A stretch of 64,000 bases of DNA from Monarcha castaneiventris obscurior (taxonomy: Eukaryota; Chordata; Aves; Passeriformes; Monarchidae), in NCBI GenBank assembly GCA_026261815.1, contig JAMPIT010000541.1, positions 868,001 to 932,000 of the forward strand. Reading direction: 5' to 3'. Under the pieces are notes generated by a model that saw only the letters and a list, made by a program, of their open reading frames with translations, searched no databases and was not told where the DNA came from. Below are positions 1-12,332 of the stretch, piece after piece; within the stretch, counting starts at the first letter, position 1, and the number at the start of each line of letters is the position of its first letter. The position numbers and the translations under genes are program-made.

Positions 1-1529
1 GGAAATAAGGAACCAGAGTTTATTCTTTCTGTGACTGAGTATTACCTAGGAAGCTTTTAACTAATCCAGCTTTTGCAGTGGAAGTTCTGTACCTATGTAA
101 TTCACAGTGAGGGTTTTATTGTTGTTTGCTGCTTCTTGCTGGCTGTCACGGCGCGGGATGAAATCATCGCTTTCGGCCACATTACATCTCCTGCAACCTT
201 CCAGATGGGCTGCAGCTCTGTCAAACAAAATTCTTCATCTCTTCTTGATAAATTATGTGATAACCCCGGGGTGAGGCCAGGAAAAAAAAGGGACAAATAA
301 ATCCAGTTATGCATAGTTAAGTGAGGGCATCTTCATTAACCCAAGGTGGGGATGCTGCAGTAGCAGGGAGTGAGAGGCTGCCCATGAGCTTCCAGGAGGT
401 CCTCATTTTCAAAGGCATGGAGAGGAAAACATAAAAGCAGCACATGTCACTTTTCCAGGGAAAGCAAAAACAGGAGCAAAGAAGGTCATTGATAAGCCCT
501 CAAGTCCCCATGGTAATTAGGATCTCCCAATGGAAATTTTTAACTGGACTTTTCTCATGTTTTGGTGGGAGCTGTAATGAGTTCAGTACTCAGTACTTTA
601 AAAAAATAAAAGTTATACTGCATTTCCTGCTTAGAAGGCAAAGCAAGAAGTGAAAACATAAAATATATGGCTTGGACCACACAGGTTTGAAAAGTGAAAG
701 ATCACTTCATCTTTTCAAGGTGGAGGAAACTGATTTCTTATCACAACCTGCAACCCATCCTTCCTTTCTGTTCTTGGCTTTTAAAAGTTACCCATTTCGC
801 TCTCTTGTTTGGGAATGTGCCTCCCTGGCTGAAGAAAACAGGCTCTGTCCTGCTTCTGAGTTATGCTTTGTTAGTGGCTTTACTCCTCAGCATGATTAGA
901 AAGTTTTTCCATGGTTAGAGGATGAATTTGATCCTAATTCTTGTTCCATCCCTGTTTTCCTGATTATTTAGTTGATCTTACTGAAGTTGGTGGGGAAGAT
1001 TTTGTATTTGTAACATTCCTGCCTGCTGAGGGTGATCTAGAATCCATAAGGTGTCTCAGTGCAGAAAAGCTGAGCCACCCTCAGTGGGAATAGGTTTTAT
1101 TGGTACCAAATTAAGGCTCCTAAGAAATACTCTCAGAGCTCAGAATTCAGGCAGACAGGAAGATACTTCCCATGCATAGCAGGAGTCGTGTTACCAAAAC
1201 AAAGTAAAGGTTTGGGTGATTGATTTGTAGCTAAGAACATCACAGCTGCGCTGTCGTGAAGGAAAACTTCAACTTATAATCACAAAAGGTGCTGTTAGGC
1301 CTCCTTCGGGTTCTGAAAGAGAAGTTTCAATTGCTAAGCAACTAACCCCAAGCTCCTGCCTCTTTTGGAGCTATTAGCAGTTTAATCTTGGTGCAGATAG
1401 GTAATGATGCTGTTCTAAGATGCAATCTTGGCTTGGTTTCTAAAGTTCCAATAAATTTGCTTTGTTTTATGTGCAACAGGGACGTTTATTTGCCTCTGTC
1501 CTAAGGTTTGGCATTATGGGAAGAATTCA

Positions 1530-1622
1530 ATCTACTGAAGGATGTCCATGCCCATGGCAGGGGGGTTGGACTCTAAAGGTCCCTTCCAACCCAAACCATT
1601 CTATGATGCTGGAATTTTATGA
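1530..1622 (+). repeat. CR1 LINE 3'-end fragment
   Basis: The segment reads like the 3' terminus of avian CR1 elements: 'cccatggcaggggggttgga', then 'ggtcccttccaacccaaacc', then 'attctatgatgctgg'. The orientation is plus. Only the last 90 or so bases are recognisable, as expected of 5'-truncated CR1 insertions. Confidence 0.8.
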
Positions 1623-4600
1623 TGAAATCACTTATTTTTGAGCAATGATGGAAATATATTAGATGGCAACTTGAGAATCTGATGCTTTGAGGAGGCTGCA
1701 TCCTGTTTTCTAGGTCTTTGATCTCTAACCAAAGTGACAAAATGTCTGTTTTTAGAGTTCTTGCATCCACACAACTTCCTACACATGGGAGTTCTGCCTG
1801 TGTCATACATGCAGGAAAACTTTCCAGAGAGTGGCTGCTACTTTCCTGCATAGCCTCAATTTCTCAATTTCACTACTCTGTGAGACACTCTCTTCTTTTC
1901 TCTTTGAAAATAAAGCTGGACAGGACTGCCCACAGTTACCACAGAGGTCAGGAATTCCCAAACAAACAGCCACCAGGCCCACAGGAATAGCACAGAAAAT
2001 CAGGAAACCCAAATTATTTGCCCTAACTTCAACATACAAGCCCCAGGGAATTTAACAAATCAGTTTTTCCAGTTTTGGATGCAGCCAATTCCTGAATTAA
2101 ACAATGAGATTCACTCTCTCCAGGAGCACAAAACTTGCAGCTCTTTCCTTCTGAGCAAGAACACTGAGAAAGAACTGCCATGTAAACGTAAGCAAAATGG
2201 CTTTGAAGCTTTCTGCTGAGGAAACATTTAAATTGGAGTCAATTTGTGCTTAACAGGACAATTTTCCCAGTCCTTTCTCCTTTTGTGTTATTTTTAAGTA
2301 GCCCTTGCCAGTTGTACCAACACTGGCCATTTGGGGAGTCAGTAAAGGCTCTATCAGATTAGAGCTGCTCTTCCCCCCTTAGAAATTAGAAGGACTAATT
2401 AATGGCATCTTTTGGTCTGCCTGATTGATTTATTTCTTTGCTTTTAAAGTGCTGCCTCTGAAGCCCCCAGCTTTTTGCTGTTCCCTGCCTTTTAGCAGAG
2501 TTATTTCTAGTGCCTCAAATGCATGCACCTACATTTTCCTCCATTCCTCTGGACAAAACTGTGCTCCCTCATTAAGAAATGTGCTCAGGCTGATAAGCAT
2601 GTATTAAATATGTGTGTGAAAGGAGCTATGTATTAGCAACAATGGCTCACTTAACTATTTCAGACAGCATATATTTAGGGTGGCTAAAAATAGTTTCGAT
2701 TTCAGAGACTCCCGGGAGCTTTGGTTGTGGATCAGGCATTCCCTGCATTCTGCAGGAAGATGCTCTGAAGGCTGACAGTCATGCACTAATCAAACCCCGT
2801 GGCAGAAGATGCTCTGCCTTGGATCTGTGCAATTCCAGCAGTGCTGCCTGTGCAGGATTTGGGGGACACAGTAGTAGGAGTGAGTAGCACACGCTAAGGT
2901 TGCTTTTTTAACAACATTTCCTAGAGCTGAAGCTTTTATGTTGCCTTAGTCAGACTTCAGAATCTAAATCATGTCTTTCATGGCTGTGTTCCTTGTAGTC
3001 TAAAAAAGCCCCACCTGGAAATCAATAAAAAGCATATTAGGATGCACTGAAATTGTCCCTCTACCATTGCCAGACTCATCAATGCCAGTAACTGGGGCAA
3101 AGCTGATTTGGGTCAAGGTATTTGGAGAGAAATCAGACGTGATGCGACTGCAATTTGGGCAATTAGGCAAAGAGCTCAGAGGCTGGAATCAAAAAGAGGA
3201 TGGCAGTCTAGGAGAATCAATTACTACCTTAAAGTCATCTAAAATTTATGCATTAGAGCTGTGAGCGTGCCTCCTTCTCACAGCTCTGTCTCCATGTGCG
3301 ATGGGATGGTGTGAGCAGTGTGGCACGAAAGAAATCGCTCCTGCTAGCTATGAGATGAAATTGGTAACCTCCAGCAGGGCTACCTGGTGCATGTTTGGCA
3401 AAATGCGAAGTTCTTTGTCCCAGGTTTCTCATGTACAATTCACACAGGCTGGGAAGTTCAAGTGTTCCACGTTCTCTGGGATGTGTGGCCGCTGGCAGGG
3501 AGCACCGTGCTGTCACACAGATGGAGTCAGGCTCCAAAGCAAGGCAGCTGTGTCCATCCAGTCCCTGGAAATGGTCCCCAGCCCGTGCTGGGTCCCAAAT
3601 GCTGTGGTGGGAATGCCCTTGGAGGTGCTGGGCAAGCAGGATTTAGTAGCCCAGCAGAGGGTCAGTGCTCAGGAGGGGCTGGATGGGGTGGGTGATTTCC
3701 ATCTGCTTTGCTGTCCCTGGCCCTTCCTGGGATGGGGATTTAGGGTGAAGCTTTGGCACATCAGGTGCTCACATTCCAACACCTTGGGTGATTTTATCTC
3801 CAGTGCAGGGCGCTGCAGTTTGCTGAGCACCTCAGGAATCTGAGCTCCTGAGTCTCCCTGAACCCATCCCTCAAGGGCAGCATCCAAGTCACCCTGACAC
3901 AGCTTTTGGCAATTCCAGCTTTGTGGGAAATATTAGCGCTTTCCACAGTGCCTCCAAGTTTTAAACCTTTGCCTAAGAGCTTGGTTGACATTTAAACTCC
4001 ATTCTACAACACCCAGTTACAAATTTAATTTGAATTATAAGGGATTTGCATAATATTTGGTGTTTAAATCTAAGTTTCCTTTCCTTAATTTTGGAAGGAC
4101 ACAGCCTTTCTGCCCTTCAGTGTAGGGTGGCACCATCTCTTTCTGTTCTTCTTAATATACTGAGTAAGTTCCTTTTCTGATCTTTCCTTGTGTTCTTAAG
4201 ACTCAATTCACATTCCAAAATATTTAGCATAGAATCCAACTCAGTGGGGCTTTGCTGTTTGTTAATTTTGGGAGTTGGGTTGCACAGAAAATTTAGGTGG
4301 CAGGAGAACAAGCATGCAGAATTGTGACCTTGGAAGTCTTTTCTACTGCTTCTAAAATTACTGTGGGCACAGATGAGGCTGCTGCTTTCTGACTGAAAAT
4401 CCTGTTGTGCCCTCGTTGCTTGGGCTTCGTTTGCCGCTCGTGCTTCATTTGCCTCCCTCTCCTCGGTGCCTGCGCTCAGGTTTGGGGCATGTTTCTCTCC
4501 ACAAGGCTCTTCTGCTGAGCTGCCACGCTGGCACGGGGCTGAGCAGCTCTTCAGAGTGTTCCTAAAATGTCAGTGTGTAGCAGCACTGATTCAGCACAGC

Positions 4601-6470
4601 ATCGCCCGGCTGACTGCTGGGTGCACTGATTGTGCTGCTGACTCTGGCGGCTGAAAGTAAGAAGGCGGCAGCTTGGGCTCCCTTCTGGCCACTAGAAGGC
4701 AGGACGTGTCTCCAGAAGCCTTTCCAAAGCTTTCTTTGGACAAATTCTGACATTTGTGGAGCAAATGTCTCCGGAGGAGGGGCTGCAGCATCTCTGGCTG
4801 CTGCGGGCACCCTCGCACTGGGAGCGGTGCAGAAAGCAAAGCCTCGCTCCGCTGGTTCTGCCTTTTGCTGGGAGGGTGTTCCCTCGGGACCAGCGCTCTC
4901 CTTGGCCAAGGTGGAGCCTCTGTAAAGTCCAGGAAATTGCCTCGTGCTCTGTGAGTCACCAGATCGTCAGAAAATAGGTCTTTATTTCCAACTATTTACA
5001 AATAAAATCAAACTTAATGAAAGGTTTGTTGGTGATTCTTATTCGCTGTGACAAAATGCTCTGAGGAATCTGCCGTTACCCTCCTCTGATGCATGTTCAC
5101 TCACCAAAATAAATCATTCCTTCTCAACAGAGGAGCTTTTTGCACTTATACCCTTGCTTGAGATGATAAAAAGTGGTTATTCTGCGTGGAGAGTAAGTAA
5201 ATTAGAACGTCGCTTCTTTGAAGTGGTAACAAAAAGCCTCATTATGAATTAATGAAATTGCTCTTATAAACAAGTTTGTTTTCTTTAAAGGGAGCTGCAA
5301 AAGTTGTCTTTGGATGCTTTTGTTGAGTTAATGTTGTGTAACACGGTATTTGTGGCTCGTGTCTGTTTTACATTGCAGTTAGGGATATACATTTGGATGT
5401 TCTTTTGAGGTTGTTTTAAACTAAACATTCCCATGTTTGTAACTATGCTGTGCAATGACTCCATCACTGACATCTCTTTTTGGGGTTTATCTTCAATTTG
5501 GGAAGTCTGGCATAAAGCATGCACAAAAGCTGCAGTATGGGTAGTGAAATCCATAATTTTCTAAATTAAAATAGGGCACTCACACATCACCAGCTGACTG
5601 ATGGGTATTTCTTCATTCTGATCTAACACAGAAAACATTTCTTATGTGAGTTTGATTATTCGGTCTGTGCTTAGACACTCCTCGGGCCCAGACTTCAGTC
5701 CTCATTGCCATGGCCTTCAAATTGAACTTCTAAGGGATTCCAAGTTTAAGGCAGCCTCGTTAAAACGAACATGGCTTTGAGGAAGAATTCTCTCCATCTG
5801 CTCTAAGATTAGGCTTTCCTGCATAAAGAGGGATGCATGAGCAATACATTTTTTTTTAAATATTGTTCTTAGAGCAGATGCATTTTCTGGAAAGTGACTG
5901 TATGTGGGAGGAGGAAATATAGATTATCAACACATGATGACAACACTTTCTGTCAATATATGTGTGTAATCTCTGGGAAGGTTTTAACAGAAAATCATTG
6001 AAATGTACAGAACCAGTCAGTTTATACCCCATGTATAGGGTTTAATTTTAAACTGTGTTGCCTGACTAATGGGTGCTTACCTGATGTAAATTAATATATT
6101 GGGCTGTATTATTAATGCTCATAAAGAGATCTCTATTTTGATACATATTTTAGAATTCTCTGCCTAATGGCCTTTAGTGTAGGTATGCACAGCTTTAAAA
6201 ATAGAAGGGCTCAGCCTGCGAGCTTCTACCTCCTGTAAATACTTATCAAGTGGTTCATTCAGAATTCAAATAAAGATCCATTGTCCTCCCAGTGCTTGCA
6301 TAATAGCACTGCAACTCCCCATTTGAAAAAATACATTTTTAGGGTGGAACAGAGCCTCCTGTTTTCCTTCAGCGTTGGGCTGAGAATTGTTGAATTGGGG
6401 TCTGAAGCCCTTCATCACTTTGGGGGGGCAGGGAGTGCAGGTGGGGGCTGTTCCTAGGGCACAGCAGGAA

Positions 6471-6670
6471 TGGGAATGCTGCCTCAGCTCCCTCTGCTCC
6501 CCACTCCTGTCCCACACAGCAGCACAGGGGGAGGCTGGAGCTGGCTCCCGGGGCAGGCCTGGCTTGGGAATGGGAACGCTGCCTCACTCCCTCTGCTCCC
6601 CACTCCTGTCCCACACAGCAGCACAGGGGGAGCTGGAGCTGGCTGCAGGGGCAGGCCTGGCTTGGGAATG
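6471..6670. repeat. Two-copy tandem repeat, 100-bp period
   Basis: Two adjacent copies, 6471-6570 and 6571-6670, share the same order of blocks: a TGGGAAYGCTGCCTCA start, CTCTGCTCCCCACTCCTGTC, an 'acacagcagcacaggggga' block and a 'gggcaggcctggcttgggaa' end. They differ by a few substitutions and small indels. The unit is GC-rich and intronic. The open frames across it are by-products of the repeat. Confidence 0.85.
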
Positions 6671-9054
6671 TGCTCTGCCCAAAGGGGATCCTGCTCTTCG
6701 TGCTGCCCTCAGGGAGCTGTCCCGGGGAGCTGAGGGAGGCATGGGGGCCGATGGTGGCACAGGGCTGCCGAAAGGAGGCTCGTCCAAAACTTGTCAGCCC
6801 AGAGCTGGCTCAGCACTCAGACCACAGTGACAATCCGTGATCCAGGGCAGAATGACGCTTTGAATTTTTGGTTATTTTTTCCCCGTGGAGTCAGTTTATC
6901 GGAAGGGCCTCGCGGAGCATCAGCGACTCGGCTGAGGGAGCGGCCAGCTGGGGCGGGGGTGACTGGCCAGCAGAGGAGCGAGGAGGGATGAGAGTTTGTT
7001 CTCCCACTGCTCCAATGTGCAGCTTGGGTTGCGTTTCTTTTCTTTCCTCAGATTGCTTCCACCTCAGAGCAACCCCAGCAGGGGAGGATGACTATGGATG
7101 TGCCAGGGGAATGAGGTGGAAGCAGCTCTGGTTGCAGTGGTTAAGCAGTTTTAGATTTTCATGCATGCTCTCATCTGTGAGGGGCAGACATGCTGGAGAG
7201 GTTTCTTTACTATATGGGTGCCCTCTAGTTTGCTATTTTTGGTACCCTATTTTTGGTGCTGTCTCTGTACCATAATTTATAGGCTATGAGAACAAATTCA
7301 GTATAAGAAGCAGGTTCACAGGATGAATAATGTTAAGATACTCTCTGTTGCACTTCAACTTCATTTTAATTTCACTGAATTTTGAGCTAGCACATATTTT
7401 TTTGAGCATTGGAACGTGGAAAAAAAATTAGTTACCGGCTTATCTTCAGTGAGTTTATTTTAAGGAAAAAGAAGCAAAACAGATGTGCACGGTTCATTGG
7501 AATTTTTTTTTTTCTGAGAGAAGTTAGAACATGAGAAGCTGCCACCTCTTGCACCTGGCAGACGTCGGACAAATTCATCCTAAGTGCCACTTAATTGATT
7601 GCTGAACACTGCAGTTCAATCAGCTGCAATAAAGTTAATTGAACCTCTCCAAGGAAATGTGACTTAAACCAAAGGAATCAAAATAGGAACAGGTACTGAT
7701 TAATGGAGGGCATTATTTTTAATAGGACGGGGTCCAAGTAATTGAGGGATGTTTGAATGTTCTGTGTAGTCTCATGAGGACAGGAATCACTTAGCTGCAA
7801 CAGCTTTCAGCTTAGATATAAGTATGCACAGTGCAAAATTTTAGATGAGAGTGCTGACTTAACATAGTTCTGCCTTTTAAATCATGCCATGGGTAAGGAA
7901 TGAACAGCAACCTTTCACCCTTCTGCTTTTTGAGGGTGTCAGCTTTGATCCCAAACTTATCCAGTCAGTTTGTAGTTATTAGAAGAAAACAAGTTGTGCA
8001 TTTCCCTTGAGGGAGGTCAGACTGGGACCAGTGTGAGCTGGGTGAAAGACAGATGAATGCATGACCATCTTTATAAGCTGGTTTGACTGAAGTTGGATGC
8101 ATTAAAAAAAAATTAAAAAGGTCTTTGAAGGACTGACAGCTGTTATGCTCCATTCAGGTTTTCACCTTTCTCATAATATATTATTAAAACATGTGTTTAA
8201 CCAAGGCAGGGCATAACTCCCATCTGATATGTTTGTAGAATGCTGGGAAGGTAAGGGGAAAATAAAGGCTGTTTAGGCTTTTGGTAGTTTGACACAGGAG
8301 AAAAAAGGATTAATATCAACTGGTTACACCTAGGACAGAAATTAGAGAAAATACCAGTTTTTCTCAGAGGCTCTGGGCCTAACGGGAATTACAGGGACAA
8401 GAAATCTGAGAAGTTCCAAGATGGAGCTTGGCTAAATGTTAAGAAACAAATTTTGTGATGCAGTTGCCATGACAACCAAGGAGTCTGGAGTTTATGATCT
8501 GAGATGCCTCTCCCTTCCAGTGCCTCTCTCAGAAATAGATGTTCCTGAGCGCAGCCGAAGATTCGGTGCGACTCGGGGAGATGAAGCTGAGCCCTTCCTC
8601 GACAGCTCTGCTCCAGGCACAGACCACGCTGCCACTCCACTTTTCAGCAGTTTGGCCACTGCTGAATCAGCTGAGGGAAGAGCCTTTGCCTGGCTGGAGC
8701 AGCCCTGCAGATCCCAGGTGTCCCCAGGCTCCAGCCTGTCCTGCTGCACCAGGCAGGAACATCTCCCTTTGCCACGGGAGCTGCAGCAGAAAAAGCACAA
8801 CATTCCCTGTATGCAAACAGGGAGAAATGCTGTGACAGGATGGAATCCAAAACCTCAGGACACTGTCTCTCCACAGGGTGTTTTCCTTTGGGCATCTTAC
8901 ATCTTGTTTGTGTACCCCAAGATGTGAGTTTATGCAAAGAAATTTCTACCGTAGCAAGGCTATGAATGATTTTGATGTTTTTCCCTTAATTCATATGTAC
9001 TTTTTTTGCTGTCAAGTACTTCCTTATAGTATTTCTTCTCCAGAAGAAGCCCCA

Positions 9055-9120
9055 GAAATGACAGAATTCAGGTGGGAAGTTGCCTCCCTTGATCACCTAG
9101 TCCAATTCCATGCTCACTGA
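9055..9120 (+). repeat. Possible CR1-type fragment
   Basis: The segment 'gtgggaagttgcctcccttg' followed by 'atcacctagtccaattccat' and 'gctca' resembles the avian repeat phrase in which a hand-off such as 'ggaccTctggagatcatctagtccaaccccctgctca' occurs. The match is diverged and short, so this is a weak call. Confidence 0.35.
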
Positions 9121-9597
9121 TTTCAACTTTACCTTGTCCCATGCAGTAAAGCCACCAGGGCAGGCAAATCTATGCAAAAACATTATTAATGCAAGATGTC
9201 AGCTGGAATTTCCACATCCTTGTATCCCTGCTTCTGTGAAGCTCTTTTTTTTTTTGTTTGTTTTTCTTTTAATAGCACCTTTTAGATCAATGGAGTGCAT
9301 GAAGCATCTTTTATACCAAAGTAGATTAAAAGGGATACAGGCAAACACCAATGTCAATCAGTGATGTTTGTGTGGGAGATCAGAATGTAAACAAACTTCC
9401 CATTGGTGTTAGAAAGTCCTCAGGAATCTTCCAGAGACTGTTCAAGGCCTGTTTGAGAAACTGTTGAAATAAATGAATAGCTGGAGCCCAGTGGACTGAA
9501 GCCATTTGCTTCTGTCTGTTTAAGCTTCTGTGGTGTGATGGGAATAATTGGGTTTGCAGAGACAAATTCATAAATTAATTTCCATTATGGCACTCAT

Positions 9598-9643
9598 TTA
9601 TATATTATATTATATTAATTATATTATATTATATTATATTATT
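9598..9643. repeat. (ATATT)n pentanucleotide array
   Basis: About nine units of an ATATT-type pentanucleotide, interrupted once by TTAATTAT. It is intronic and AT-only. Confidence 0.85.
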
Positions 9644-10830
9644 ACTTTCTATTTTAATCTAAGACACAGGTTAAAATCGTGTGCCAGCTTTTTGAGACAA
9701 TGAATCTTGATATCATTTGTGGCGAAATGCATTTTGTAAGCCCATAAAATGTCATTACACCAAAGCATCTTTTGGCTTTGGACCTTTTTAACTCGCCTCC
9801 TCATTTGGATCTGTGGTCATTTTTGCATTCAGGCCTTTCCTGGGATGATCAGGGAAAAGTAAGCTGCCAACAGAATTTGTTCAAATTTGCTTTCACAGGA
9901 GCCTTTCTGGATTCACCGTCTATGTAGCCTTGTGCTGTCCATGAGCCCATTAAATTCAGCTTTTAGAACGAATTTAGGGGATAAAAGAATTGGATTTTTG
10001 ACACTAAACATGCTTGCCAGGTGCAAATCTGGGACATTTGTGCTGGTTTGTGCTAAATGCTGCTCCAGCCCATCCCAGTATGGCCACAGACACCACAACC
10101 CATTGCTGGTTTTTAGTGGGTGACCCCTGGGCTGGCGCTGTGGGTTTGCTGGGAGCACAGGTAACTTCCCAAAACTCTCTGGGTCACTGTGTCTTTCTTC
10201 CTCTCACATTTTAGTCTGCAGATGGGAAACCCTTCCTGGCTGGTGACAGGCAGTGCCACGTGCACAGCTCCGTGGTTATTTGAGATGCAGAGCCTGCTAA
10301 ATCACTTGTGGGCTATTTATTTTCGCTGGTACAAGTTGTGATGGAGTTTGTGTGTGTGAAATATTTATCAAAAAGGGTGAATTTCAGCAAACGTGTAGGC
10401 AGGGGGTTGTAAATGTGTGTAACGGGTTTGGGGGTTTGTTGGGGTTTTTTTCAAGTAGTTCAGTGGATGAAGAAGAGCTTCTGAGAAGCTTCTTCTGGCA
10501 GGATGTGCATTCCCAACTTCAACCATTCCACCAGCGGGCATTCCAAGCATAATGATGGAGTTCTGGCTACTTAATTAAAGTTAAAAATAGTGGGCTGCCT
10601 TTCCCACTGAGGGAATGTTTGGGTAGTGGAAGGATTAGGATGATGCATTGAAAAAATGGAGGGGGTTTTTTTCAATCTATTTTTTTATTAGTAGAACAAA
10701 GTCTGCAAAGGTCTCTTTCTCTGGTAGTGGTTTGGTTTTTTTCCTTTTGCACCTTCCTACAGGAAGGCTGCTCTGGTGGATGTGTTCCAGCTCATGCAGC
10801 TGCCAGCTTACAGTGTGCTGGTTATTTTAC

Positions 10831-10925
10831 TATTCTATTCTATTCTATTCTATTCTATTCTATTCTATTCTATTCTATTCTATTCTATTCTATTCTATTC
10901 TATTCTATTCTATTCTATTCTATTC
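10831..10925. repeat. (TATTC)19 microsatellite, an ATTCT register
   Basis: Nineteen uninterrupted TATTC units fill 10831-10925. The same array read one base later is (ATTCT)n. Three frames read through it, giving artefactual YSILF-type peptides. The perfection of the array suggests it is young or length-variable. Confidence 0.97.
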
Positions 10926-12315
10926 TTCTTTCAACCCATTGCACAACTGTGCATTCCAGAGGAAAAAAAAAAGCTTTTATCCAGCCTGTTTTGAGTATTT
11001 TTAAAGACATTCAGTCTATGAGATAGTATTATTTCATAAATTAATTCTCTCAAAGTGATTTCTATCCCACTGGCCAGTAACCAGATGATAATAAAGGATG
11101 GTTTTCAAAAATACAGAATTCTGGGGCTTTTCCCGAGAGCCCAGAGTGGATAGAGGAGAGTTGTTGAAATTGTGGGCTGTCCCCATGGGACAGTTTTCCT
11201 TGCATTTGGTTTATTAGATGATCTCCTTGATGTAGCATAGACCCAGCCTCCTCACATGTCTGTTTCTATTATCTGTTTTCACTTATTTATGAAGGACACA
11301 GCAGAAAAAGTTCAGTGCAGGAGTATTTTGTGGAACAGTAGAAGGAAAAGAAGAACTTCAGGTTTTGCAGTGAAAGATTTCAGAAAATATGCTGAAAGAT
11401 TGGGTTGAAGAAGAGGGAAAGACACAAATTTGTGCCTGCAAAACAACTTTATTCTTTGTTTCTAGAGCTTCCTTCCAAACACTTAGCCACTAAAAGAAAG
11501 AGCAGTTTTTGACTGTTTTAAAAAGCTGGATTACATTGAATACTGGGAACACTGAGGTGATTATGAAATTAATTGGCACAGTTGGAATAGATATCTGCTT
11601 TCCTGGTTTACAAAGTCCCCCCTGCCAAAGCTCGAAGTGGAAGTCGAGAGAGATTTGCCTCAAATTGCTCACACCTGGAAAAGTTTTGCTGCATAATATC
11701 AAACCAAAACTGTCAGACAACCCCACTTGAACTCTGGTGTCTCACTGCCTAACGACCCTTTCTGCTGTAATTTGGCTTCTGGATGAAATATTGAAGGAGG
11801 GTAAAAGAAATGATGTCGCTGAAATCTTTATAAGCTATTGACAATTCCCGAGTTATTGCTTTGTAATCACACTCCGGTTTTACCCCCTGAGGTGCTAAAG
11901 GCTGTGAAGATGAGGTTCTGCCCCGCTGGTTTCATGATTCTTTTGTTCTGCAGTATTTCTGTAAGACTCTTGAGTTAAATAACCTTCAGCTCTCCTATCA
12001 ATATTTTTATTTTATTTATTTTCGGGTAAATCTTTCTGGTCCCAGCTTTTGTAACTGCGCCTTTTCAACAAAGCTGCTATAAACAGTCATTTACAGGTTC
12101 TGTTTCTGAGGCAGCTTTAAAAAAATGTGTTGTATATATTTGCTCCTGCTCTAAATGTTACATATCGTTGCACAGAACGATGGGAACAGATGGGATACTG
12201 CATAAGCTGTTTATCATATTACACATTTATCACTTTACACTAGTGAAGTGTACATGTGTTTGATTAATATTGACTTTCGATTTATTTGGAGGGCTCTATT
12301 TTTTGACAGCATTAG

Positions 12316-12332
12316 GGATTACATTGTAATCC
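12316..12332. promoter_or_regulatory. Perfect palindrome of two GGATTA/TAATCC half-sites
   Basis: GGATTACA and its exact reverse complement TGTAATCC are separated by one T. TAATCC is the classic site of K50 homeodomain factors (OTX, CRX, PITX families). A nearby 'tgattaatattg' adds another homeodomain-like core. No conservation can be judged here, so a regulatory role is inference only. Confidence 0.25.

Noticed and set aside
3301..3843. 180-codon open frame
   Set aside because: No recognisable domain, no splice context in SHANK2 phase, and overlapping frames of similar length suggest GC-driven chance.
10648..11026. Open frames with YSILF-type repeats
   Set aside because: They are translations of the (TATTC)19 microsatellite in three frames.
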